From the NCBI GenBank assembly GCA_012845835.1, contig JABAKD010000001.1:513501-577500 (forward strand): DNA of 64,000 nt, in the 5' to 3' direction. This DNA comes from Undaria pinnatifida (taxonomy: Eukaryota > Sar > Phaeophyceae > Laminariales > Alariaceae). Below, piece by piece: positions 54,690 to 64,000 of the stretch (the stretch's first letter is position 1; each line of letters starts with the position of its first letter). A model generated the notes under the pieces. That model made no database searches. It was not told where the DNA came from and saw nothing but the letters and a program-made list of their open reading frames with translations. The translations under genes were made by a program, and so were the position numbers.

Positions 54690-54981
54690 TTTTTTTTTGC
54701 ACACTTTCACTTTCCAGCTTCTGGACAAGCCGTGGTCACAGGTGTCATCCCTTCTTCTCCTCCCCGGTTCTTGCCTTCAATGTTTATCGCGCATAGAGTT
54801 CAGCAATCCCACTGCTCGTGGATTGTTCATCGAGTGTTGCTAACTCACGCTCTCGCGCTTTCCGCAAGTCAATTTGTCCACAAGAAAAAGTCCCAACGAA
54901 TTTACACGAGTATGCACTCGGCGGGGCTCGAACTCACGAAACTGACCTACACCAGGCTCGAGGATAACCTGATACGCCACC
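54690..54981 (-). mobile_element. tRNA-derived SINE, copy 4
   Basis: Same family in the same orientation, directly adjoining copy 3. Its A tail (T-run 54690-54700) meets a (TA)n run at 54670-54689. Copy 4 is closer in sequence to the copy at 579-890 than copy 3 is. Confidence 0.8.
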
Positions 54982-55029
54982 TTATATACGATATGCTGGC
55001 TTGTTTTGTTGTGTTCTCGTACCCGGTAC

Positions 55030-55960
55030 GTTAGCGTTTCACTTGATTTACCTTGATAAATTGCGACTGTTTTGTTTACTCCGCCTCACACTCTGTGACC
55101 ACATAATTTGCATCTCTCTAGCCTGAAGAATCAGCACGAACACTGGGTGTACTGACATTCGAGGACCAACGCCCGAATGGGTAGGGTGGACCGTAACTGG
55201 ACCAAGTCCGGCGGAAGGCCATCTCCCATGGCCAGGGGTTTTGTTAGTGGGTGAGCTTGCGCAAGTCCCACACTACCCGGAAAGATGACATTCCGGGTGG
55301 CTATCTCCACCGAACCTGACCCTCAGGGGACAGGCCGGGTCGACATACACACGCATCCGTATACAACGGCAGCTTGCGCTGCCGGGGTTGTAACGAATAC
55401 CACTGATAGGGACAGCTTACGCTATACCTACAATGGGACCCGAAGGGTGCGCCAGCTAGCGTTGGGCTGCGAAAGCAACTGAGTTAAATCGACACACGAC
55501 GCGTATGAAAATACGTGGAAGTGTGGTGAGCTAAAGCTTTATTTTTCCCCATCCGCCGGAGGATAACAAGAAAAACTGATGATGTCGTTAGGTAAAAATA
55601 ACAGCTTAACCCCTTTACAGCTGGATCCCCTTTTTAGGGACAAAATTACTTGGAATTAGTATAGGGAGGGGTTTGGGGGCTCTTAAGGGGAAACGACACA
55701 CACTGCACATAATCATTAGCATCGCCGTTTGTTTCGAGAAGTATGATATAGTTGAAAAATTAAAAATACACTTCATTCACCTGTGAGATCAACCAAAAAA
55801 AAACTTCAACTTTTCGTCAAACTCAGCTTTGCCAGCTGCAAGGTATTACTACACCCTCTGAGGGTATAACAGCATATATTAATGATATATAGTATCTAGG
55901 GTACAGCAGGTGGGTACGGGTATCAAATGGTATCAAGAGGAGAGTTCGCAGTCGTTTATT
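55030..55960. other. Unassigned DNA between SINEs and a microsatellite
   Basis: A GC-rich block (55120-55500) stands out from AT-richer surroundings and has the look of a transposon 5' region, but no protein is recognised. Then comes a repeat fragment (55600-55690, TTGGAATTAGTATAGGG) and an R1-like block (55760-55850). Confidence 0.4.
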
Positions 55961-56080
<120 letters not shown>

Positions 56081-56545
56081 AGGGGTTTTTGTGTGTATTT
56101 CATGTACCAGCTATATACCATGGTACATATACGATAGTACATGAGTTATGTATGGGTAAAAATGCTACGATTCCCCGTAATACCACACCCTGAATGGAAA
56201 TATAGGGTCTGTTCGGATATCATTTTAATGCCATACTAAGTATAGTCCTTATCATTTGCGTCCAGATTTTTCACTGTCTAAACGCATCTCAGACTGGATA
56301 TCCTATGCCAGGAGTAGGCTTTAGCATGGTGGCGTCACAAGGCGCGGCAAGCCGATTAACCTACCCTTTTCGAACTGCACCGAAGCTGTTGGGGACGCAT
56401 GACTTGGAGTTAGCGCGGGATAGTTTTTTCCAGTTCTATGGTGACAGGCTTTGAATCCGTCTTCTCTTATGTATACTATGTACGCTCTTAAATCGGGTAC
56501 CCTACCGTATCGCTATTGCCTACTACTGGTATATCCCCACTGAAG

Positions 56546-56653
56546 GAGGGCCACGAAGAGGCGTCTACCGTTCGTGTATCCGCCGCAGAAGAAGGGATCT
56601 GCCCGGAGCTTGATAAAGAGAGATCTCTTATGGAGAATATCGGTGTGCACATG
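56546..56653 (+). CDS. Kinase gene 2, 5' exon
   Basis: Thirty-six codons (EGHEEAS... to ...IGVHM), acceptor CCCCACTGAAG, donor GTGAGAGG. A single copy, against two in gene 1. Confidence 0.65.
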
Positions 56654-59531
56654 GTGAGAGGGGTTGCTTCGTCGTTTTTCGGTTTTCAAGCAAAGCGCGA
56701 CGCACGGTTGAGGGTAACATGACGGTGGTAAAAGTAGCTTTGAAGTTGCTTTGGTGTTTAATTTTCAAGCAGGCATGGTGCATGGTTTGAGCGTGGACGA
56801 ACGGAGAAAGTTTTGCCGAACGATCGCTTTTTTTTTTCAGCTCAACTTGTGAGAGGGTTGTCCCTCAACGGTTCTGTCCAAACAATGCTATTGGTTACAA
56901 CAATACGGGGCACCAATCTGCAGTTTTGGTGGCCTTCCCGAAGCTAAGGGTAAGTAGTAAGGATGTGGGTGGTATTTAGTAGTACCCGGTATTGTCTTAT
57001 ATCATAGGTTATGAGTATTTGCGCAAGAAGATGAGGCAAGAGTGCCGTGTATGTGTTTGATTTTGAATTTAATATGCACGGCAAAAACCATGAGATCGAG
57101 GATATCGTCGAAACTCATCTTTGTAAGCTGTGTGTGATGTGTGTGATGTGTGTGATGCCCCGGTCGTGCGACAGACGGGGCAAGAGTGCCTCATTCTTGG
57201 CACGAGTATATAATTTCAGTAGGTCGCGCGCGCTGGACGTAAAAGACAGGCGGAACAGAAAACGAAAACGGAATCCCGCCGAATTCTAAACAAAAAGTAC
57301 ACTCTGCGGCGAGGCCACCGAAATCATACACAGCAGTGTAGTAAAATAGCAGCACGGCGACAGCAGCCTCCTTGTTTGAGACTGATCGAGATGCTAAATG
57401 TTCCACGCACTAGCGGAAAGCCCGCTCGCTTCTGTAGATACCTGCTTGGGTTGGTCGATGACGCATCTCTCCTTCGCTAAATGAGCGGATTCGACTCCTC
57501 CAATAATATCAGCTGGCAGCTGCAAAAACGTACATCTCCGATCTTCTCGCATTACGAAGTTTGCCCTGACGGCTTATCGCCTACTTTGAAGGCGGCAACT
57601 TAATTTTTGTCTTGAACTAGTAGAGGGGGTTGTCCAAAATGAACGTTTTGCTTTCCAGCTCAGCTCCTGAGATATTTAGTACTCAGGGACCGACCTTCTG
57701 GACAACAAGCCGAGGTCGTACGTGCGTAGGTAGGTGCGTTCTCTTCTCCCCCCGGTATGTGCGTTCGTTTTCTATCGCGCATATAGTAAGGTTCGGCTTT
57801 CCCACTACTTTTCAGATTTTTACGCTCGCCAGTATGAATAAATTTGCATTTGTTTCTCCACCCCCCTCCCCCTCTTCATTACATGAATGTGTTGTTATTA
57901 TGCTGGTCATTCGACAGTGTACGGTAGAGTTTCAAAGTTGATCGCTCCTGGAATTCCCTAAGAAGAATACCTCGGAAACAAACCCAAGGCTTCATGTCTT
58001 GTCGGTTATGTAGAGAGTGCTGTCGCAATAAGCGATATAGTATATATATACCTGATATTATTTTATAATATATACCTGGTAAGGGGCGCAGTTCCAAAGA
58101 CACAGTGCACACAAATAGCAAAAAAAATGTTGCTAATTTTTGCCATTTTGTTTTTCGAAGTACTGAAATAGTAAGTCCAAAACAGCCAAATTAGCTCAAT
58201 ATTTTCCCCCATAAACTGGCCAAAGAAGGTAGCTACGTAAAATATCCAAGCACAAGTCTGGCCGAAAAATTGCTGTTTCGGCGAATCGACATTTATTTCC
58301 TCAAAACTTGCGAATTCGGCAAAAATAAACCTGTCAGCATCTGTGTCGTTAGAAACGAGTTTAATAAAGCGCCGACACACAGATAAGAAAGAAAGGAGAT
58401 CGAGAAAGCATGAAGACGGGTTGTACAACAGAAAAGGCCGAACGCACCCTTGATAAAGTGATTTTATTGATTGGTGTATTTGTTGTTTATTTGATTGATT
58501 TGTTATCTGATTGATTTGTTGTTTGATTGATCGATTGATTGATTGATTTATTGATTTATTGATTAATTGATTGATTGACTGATTGACTGATTGATTGATT
58601 GATTGGTTTATTGATTGGTTGATTTATTTATTTATTTTGTTTGTTTATTTATTATAAATAAAACTACACTCCAGCTAGCTGTGAGATCGAATTGTTTTGT
58701 CGAAACTCGTCTTAGCAAGATGTGTGCGATACTCCGATCGCGCGTATTACGGGTTGTGTGTCCTCATTAAGGATATAGGTCGGCGACTCCCGTTGCAACT
58801 ACAGTGTAGCTATCAGGGTCAACAGGGTGATGTTAGTCAGTATGTGCGCGGAAACTATAAAACCCGTGTTTGAGGGACACAAAATCTGACAGCTGCGGAA
58901 GGAAATGCATCAGTTTATCAAGTGAATCCTGTAAGACGAACAACCGGTGAGGGGCGGGCGGACTTTTGAAGGACGGGGGCATGGGTTTGATCAAGCGGGA
59001 GCGGGGGGGGGAAGGGCGGGGCAGCTCAATTTGTGCGTGAAAGCTATAAATCCTTTAATGGGATAAATCTGACGGCTTTGGAAGGAATGCACCAGTTTAT
59101 CATATATATCCTGTAAGTCGTACAACCAGTGAGGAGAGGGCCGAGTGTTCGAGGGGGTCGGGGGGGGGGGAGGGCGGGGGGCGGGGGGGGCGAAAGGGTT
59201 TTTTAAACATCTTTAAGTCGCATAGATGTAGGGGTTTGCTATACGCGTGGTGTTAGGTCTAGGCGATGGTGCGGGTGGTGGGGAAGAAGGGGGCGTTGGG
59301 GGGGCGGGGGGGGGGGTGAGTTGCAGCAGAGGCATGGATGGCTCTAGAAAGATAATGAGGTGATATCAAGTGCTTGAAAATGTTTATTGCTCTGGCAGAT
59401 TTCGATGTTAGGTGGGGCGTTTGAGCAAGAGGAAGTGGGGAAAAAAAAAAAAAAAAAGAAGAGGGGGGGTCGGGGGGAGAGGACGGTTTTATTCGTGTAT
59501 GTATTGATTTATTGATTTATTGATTTATTGG

Positions 59532-59577
<46 letters not shown>

Positions 59578-62500
59578 TATTGATTGATTTATTGATTGAT
59601 GTATTGATTGATTGGTTGGTGGATGCAGAACGATGAAGGCGACATTCTTGACATTTGGAAGACCATGGCCATCGAGAAGGCGCGAGTGACAGCTTCAGCA
59701 AGAATGAGCGAGGTATGTGCTTAATTATGGTGCTATTTGAGCCATGTTTATGCATATCAGGTAGTAGTCTTGGGGGAATCTCGAATATCGAGTCTCGAAC
59801 ACGTTCCTTCATTTTTATTGTATACTTGTATATAGCGGTTATCGTTTCATGTTTCTTTGCAATTTGTAGGACTCATTCTGTACACTGCCGAATCGAAAAC
59901 AATTTATTGCTGTACATGCTATTTTAGCCCTCCGACAATATATATGGCGTAGATGTCGTTCCAATATCAATAATAATACCCATGCTTTGGGATTGAATAA
60001 TTGATTGGGTTCGGGGAGATGACATAGATAGCCTCTGTGCCCGTCGCGACCCCGCCGCTTTGCCCCTCATGGATAGCTACCCCTCGCAGCAGGCGGTGGC
60101 GGTGATGGTGGTGCTTCGGGAGGGACAGTATCGCTCGATAGAGCCGACGTGGAACTCCTCGCGTCTCGGTTGGCAGCGGCGGGACCAAGCCCTGCAGCAG
60201 CCCTGGCTGGGTTCAAGGCAACGGTCGACACAAAGCGCCCCTCCATCTCAGAGAGGAATGAGATGTTGCGGGAGGTGCTTCGGACGTGCGAGGTAAGGCA
60301 TACAGCAGTAGGATACCTACCAACCAGTATGATGGGTTTTGGGTCAAAAAAATAATACTCCGTATACAATACACACTATAGTGCTACAGGGTTGAGATGG
60401 GTAGTTTCACACATCGGGCAGATCAGATCCCTGTTTGTCATGATGACAAGTATTTGTCTTGCTGGGCAGATATTTCCCTGGTCTAGACGATCTGCAGGTC
60501 CTATAATAGATGTAGCCGAGTGAGAGCCGGATAATAGCACACTTGGGAAGAAAAACCCAAGAGATTTGTTCGTACTTAGCACCCCTCTTACCCGCCGCCC
60601 TCGCCCGTCCCCTTACAATGTCTGCCCGAATGCCCGTTTTATTTCCGCCAGACACGGAGGGTCGTTTTGGATGATGCTGTGAACGAAATCCGCGCCGACG
60701 TGCATAGGCTATGGGCTCTCCTCAAGGCTAAAAGGAAGAACCAAGAACGTACAGCTCACGCCAATGTAAGAGTTTTTTGTCCAAAAAAAGCCGAAATGAC
60801 CAAACATAAAACGTCATACACTACACGCGTCACCCTGCTGGTTATGTTGCTTGCTTTTCTTTTTTTTCTGTAGTGTTACCGTGTTTCAGCACGGTAAACT
60901 GCCGGCAGAAAGTAGGAGCAAGGCAGCAAAAAAGCAAGAAGCGAATAAGCGATGGTGTTTCATTGACAGCCTCGCGTGTGTAACGTTATATTCTTGTTGT
61001 TGCGATATATAGTTCCGCGTGAGAGTGACCAGCCTGGGAAGTGACCTACAGCAGTAGGCAAGTTCCATACTTAAGTCTTGTTAATAAAAAAAAATCAAAA
61101 ATACACGTTAGCTGTGAGATCGACCAAAAATGATTTTTTTATCATATCCATGTCGCGTTTTCTCCTTCGGCATGTGGTTGGCGCGAAATGCAGGAGGGTG
61201 TCGCAAGTTGAAAAGGGGGACACAACTCTTATTGGAACCACTAAGTTAAATTATTAGCCACCGCCCTCGTAACCGGGCAAGTAGCACCGACCGACCGATT
61301 AGCCCAAACGGTTTTATAGCTTAGTCTATTTTACTGGCGTTTATCGATGTCACTAAACACACTACGCCTGACCCCTCCATCCCTTGCCTCCCTCCCTCGA
61401 GCCTTCAAGCAATTCGTTATCGTACGTACATGGATTGTTTATCAAACCGACACCGTTGGATTCGACTCTGGTGTAAATACGAAACGTTTCCTGTTCGCGA
61501 AACTTGTATCCCCGACCTCCTCTCTCCCCGGATTATTTGCGTGGTTAGTCGTCGCTCATAAATGTTCAGCCCCCCCCCGTTCCGTCATGGGCTCCATCCA
61601 TCACAATGAAGAACACAACAAAGTAGATAGCCTTTGTTTGCGCACGCGTGATCTAGCCCTTCGGATCTCGTCCCGCTCGATCCTGAAGTTGGTGATTATC
61701 GTTCATGACCTTGCGTTTTGCTCTATGCGTGCAATGATTGGACGGCCCGCGCGTCGGTTTTGTCTGGACCGATCGTCGTCGAGCCGCTGATTGTGGTCTG
61801 CCTCGTATATTATATCAAACGCGATCGGAGTAAATCACTCCCTCATTGTGTTTTTACCGGTGACAGGGTATTCCAGTGGCGTACGCGCCCTCGCTGACTA
61901 CCATGACAGCACGCCTTAAAGAAGCCTCTCCGCCCCCCTCCCTCCCTTTTTCAGCACCACATTAGCATGCGTTGAAGGACCACCGTGCCCCTCTCCTCAC
62001 CCCGCCGCCCCCCTGCCCCCGCCCTCAACCAAATCCACCTCTTAACCCCCCCCCTCCTACCCCTCCCACCCCCACCCCCCCTTCCGTCTCCCCCCCCCCC
62101 CCCACCGAGCACCCGTTACCCCACCCACCTCTCATCTCACGCCACTTGCCCCCCCTTATGCTCCCCTGACTTCCCACAAGACCCCCCCTCCCACCGCACC
62201 CCCCACACGCTCCACCCCCTCTCACCTGCCACCCCCCTCGCCCTTTGTGTCCTATCTAGGCTCTACCTGTCCGCGGCCAATTCGAGGTACCCGCGCTGGT
62301 GCCGGTGTATAATGCGGCGGCAACACACCCTATTCCTGCAAATAGTATTCACGCCGCTGTACAAAGGTGGAAAAAGGGGAAGTTCCAGGAAGCATTTGCA
62401 CAGCGCGCGCGGGAAACGGGTGACAGAATTGACGTGATCGTGGCGGAGATGGTGCTGCCCGGGTGGGAGCATTTAAGAGTACCGGGGAGGGTGTTGGGGG

Positions 62501-63174
62501 AGGGCGGCTTTGGCTGCGTTCGTGCGGTGTCGATACCGGAACTTGGACGGACGTATGCCGTCAAGAAGTTCAACGTGGTAAGTTGATCATGTTATTGCTG
62601 TTGTTGCTATTGTTGCTGCTGTTGTTGTTCTTCTTCTTCCTGTTGTTCTTGTTGTTCTTGTTCTTGTTGTTCTTGTTTATTTGTGTAAATTGCTACTAAT
62701 ACGTGGCGAGTTATTTTTTTTTCCCTTCTTTAATTGCTACTGTTGTTGTTTTTGGTGTCAATCTTTTCCATTTGCAATACGTGATGAGTTTTTTTTTGTT
62801 CTTCTTTTAGTTCTTTTTCGTTGTAAATTATTTGCAAGTGCATGGTGAGGTGTTGTCTTTTTCCTTTTTTTTTTTGCTTTTGAGCGAGTTGTTACAAGTA
62901 CGTCAACAACTTATTTGTTTTTTTCCGTTCTTGTGTTTTTTTTTAGTGTTAAGTTGTTACAAATTTCGTGTTGAGTGATATCTGTTTTTTTTTGTCTTGG
63001 TTTTTTTACGAAAAAGTATTGCAAATATTTAGGTGGTGTGTTGTTGTTGATTTCTTTTTTTTTATTTGGGAAGATGGCAAATCTGCCGCTGTTAACGAGG
63101 AGCTCGCGGTGTGTCAGGATATTTCTAACTGTGGTCAACTTGTGTGCGCGCTGGTTGAAAAAAATTGGAGGCTC
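56546..63174 (+). CDS. Protein kinase gene 2 (partial, runs off the window)
   Basis: Seven exons equivalent to those of gene 1 are present with the same lengths and phases apart from whole-codon differences: 56546-56653, 59629-59712, 60077-60292, 60652-60765, 60890-60979, 62260-62577, 63074-63174. They code for the N-terminal region, the glycine loop and the alphaC exon. The beta4-hinge, catalytic and tail exons would lie beyond 64000, so completeness cannot be judged. All observed donors and acceptors are intact and no frame is broken. It may therefore be a functional paralogue rather than a pseudogene. Confidence 0.75.
58475..58640. repeat. (GATT)n microsatellite, left part
   Basis: TTGATTGATTTATTGATT-type repeats. 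They are the left part of an array resumed at 59490-59620, split by an R1 insertion. Confidence 0.95.
58645..59480 (+). mobile_element. R1 element inserted in a kinase gene 2 intron
   Basis: It has the same order as 6540-7283: CTCCAGCT..GTGAGATCGA, ACTCCGATCGCG, CAACTACAGTGTAGC, AGGGTCAACAGGG, TATAAAACCCGT, TATCAAGTGAATCCTGTAAG, G-run tracts, TCTAGAAAGATAATGAGGTG and an A-run (59441-59457). It interrupts a GATT repeat that is continuous in gene 1. Confidence 0.7.
59490..59622. repeat. (GATT)n microsatellite, right part
   Basis: TTGATTTATTGATT-type repeats running to within about 6 bp of the acceptor at 59628. Confidence 0.95.
59629..59712 (+). CDS. Kinase gene 2 exon (59629-59712)
   Basis: Twenty-eight codons ([20 protein letters not shown]...MSE), acceptor TGGATGCAG, donor GTATGT. 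Compared with gene 1 it has eight or so amino-acid changes outside the conserved core. Confidence 0.75.
60077..60292 (+). CDS. Kinase gene 2 exon (60077-60292)
   Basis: Seventy-two codons, one fewer than in gene 1 in the Gly-rich start, with the frame maintained. Acceptor CTCATGGATAG, donor GTAAGGCA. Confidence 0.78.
60652..60765 (+). CDS. Kinase gene 2 exon (60652-60765)
   Basis: Thirty-eight codons, almost identical to 10656-10769; one His to Arg change near the end. Confidence 0.78.
60890..60979 (+). CDS. Kinase gene 2 exon (60890-60979), acceptor uncertain
   Basis: Thirty codons. The same acceptor ambiguity as in gene 1 applies. Confidence 0.52.
62260..62577 (+). CDS. Kinase gene 2 exon with glycine loop and lysine
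   Basis: One hundred and six codons identical to 12268-12585, including LGEGGFGCV and YAVKK. Confidence 0.9.
63074..63174 (+). CDS. Kinase gene 2 exon, alphaC region (last in the window)
   Basis: 101 nt with the same splice sites as 13075-13175. One substitution changes RMFLT to RIFLT in the phase-consistent frame. The exon leaves two bases for the next exon outside the window. Confidence 0.6.
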
Positions 63175-64000
63175 GTAACCTGTAGATGAATCTCGGTCCG
63201 GTCTGGTTGGCGGACCAAACGAAAGAGGCTCAAACATCTCGCATGGGCGCTTTTTCTTTCCTTCGTTGCTTGCTTCGTTCCTCCCCTTCTCCCTCCCTCC
63301 CCCCCAACCATTATGTTGTCACAACTTCCTCCCCCCTTCGCATTTCTGCCGCCGTGTCGTGTGGCCCCTCTCGCCCTTTGTTATACATGTGCATATGCCT
63401 GTGCTTGTCCGCTGCCCAAAGGACCTTTTGAGCGGTGTTCTCGGTATCTCGGAGGCGAGGGATTCCTGTCGCCGAGGCCTTTTGACGGAAATCATTGTCT
63501 CCTACGAGTGAGGACGTGTTTGGCGTTCCGTTTCCGTTTTACATTGTTTTTATCTTGTGTTTTACAAGCTAGATGCTCACGGAATTCCGAATGAAAAAAC
63601 TGTTGTTCATTTTGACCGTAAAAGCTTTTTTCAGGACTTATTCAGCGGGGCTGAGGAGAGCTAGAAGTTCCTTGACTCATTTCCAACTCCTAAAATTTCC
63701 TAACCTAAATCCAAGTGTTTTGATCCCACGTCGAGACGGCGGTGCTAAAAGGGTTAGCGTAAACCATGTGCCATGTATATCATGTGGACGAAAAGTAGTA
63801 ACCTCTCGATATGATCCACATGCCGGAAGCTTAGAATTCAGGGTAGACTCTAAGGCGGGGGGGGGGGGGGGCAACACCCATCGCGTTTATGGTCCTGACG
63901 TCCCTATACCCCTATCCAACACAGCCAACCTGCTATTATTGAAACTCTCCGATACCATCAGCGGTGGTCGGTCGTATCCGGATCGTATCACAAGGCACAA

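Larger units (their letters stand above)
56300..64000. repeat. Second copy of a large segmental duplication
   Basis: About 4920-14000 corresponds to about 56260-64000 in the same order and orientation, offset by roughly 50-51 kb. Differences are insertions (R1, LINE and MITE pieces) and substitutions that thin out towards the right edge. Confidence 0.9.

Overview
This window is eukaryotic nuclear DNA. Protein-coding sequence is cut by long GT-AG introns, intergenic DNA is large, and SINE, LINE, LTR and MITE remnants, microsatellites and long G or C homopolymers are abundant. There is no operon structure and no intact rRNA, CRISPR or prokaryotic signal. The kinase activation-segment style (GTLGFRPPE), the chromodomain Ty3/gypsy element and the intron style would suit a multicellular stramenopile such as a brown alga. 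That taxonomic guess is an inference with low confidence.

The main gene is a multi-exon protein kinase on the + strand (about 5.47-28.32 kb). I assembled it from exon ends whose reading phases agree at every junction: 5466-5570, 8920-9003, 10092-10310, 10656-10769, 10892-10981, 12268-12585, 13075-13175, 17071-17217, 19625-19788, 21362-21534, 23335-23433, 25589-28318. The sum is 4344 nt, or 1447 codons plus stop. The protein has an N-terminal region, a kinase domain (residues about 280-560) and a very long low-complexity C-terminal tail. The true 5' end is not settled; a candidate first exon lies at 3653-3912.

The N-terminal half of the same gene is present again at 56.5-63.2 kb and runs off the right edge. 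Exons there match one for one: 56546-56653, 59629-59712, 60077-60292, 60652-60765, 60890-60979, 62260-62577, 63074-63174. Similarity rises from clearly diverged introns at 57-59 kb to almost identical DNA after about 60 kb. This points to an older tandem duplication with later gene conversion.

Two exons of the first copy are themselves multiplied. The 5' exon at 5466-5570 is repeated at 6065-6172. The beta4-beta5-hinge exon has five copies (14985-15095 inverted, 15180-15295, 15460-15542, 16908-17020, 17071-17217), two of which sit in a 536-bp palindrome. These exon arrays are the most unusual feature of the window.

Region by region: 0-3.6 kb repeats; 3.6-28.3 kb kinase gene 1 with transposon debris in its introns; 28.3-41.6 kb intergenic repeats, a LINE fragment and a foldback element (33.2-35.65 kb); 41.6-46.8 kb a rearranged chromodomain gypsy retroelement with direct LTRs; 47.1-48.05 kb a small Gln-rich gene; 48.2-53 kb tandem repeats and weak exon candidates; 53-56.5 kb SINEs, microsatellites and unassigned DNA; 56.5-64 kb kinase gene 2 (partial).
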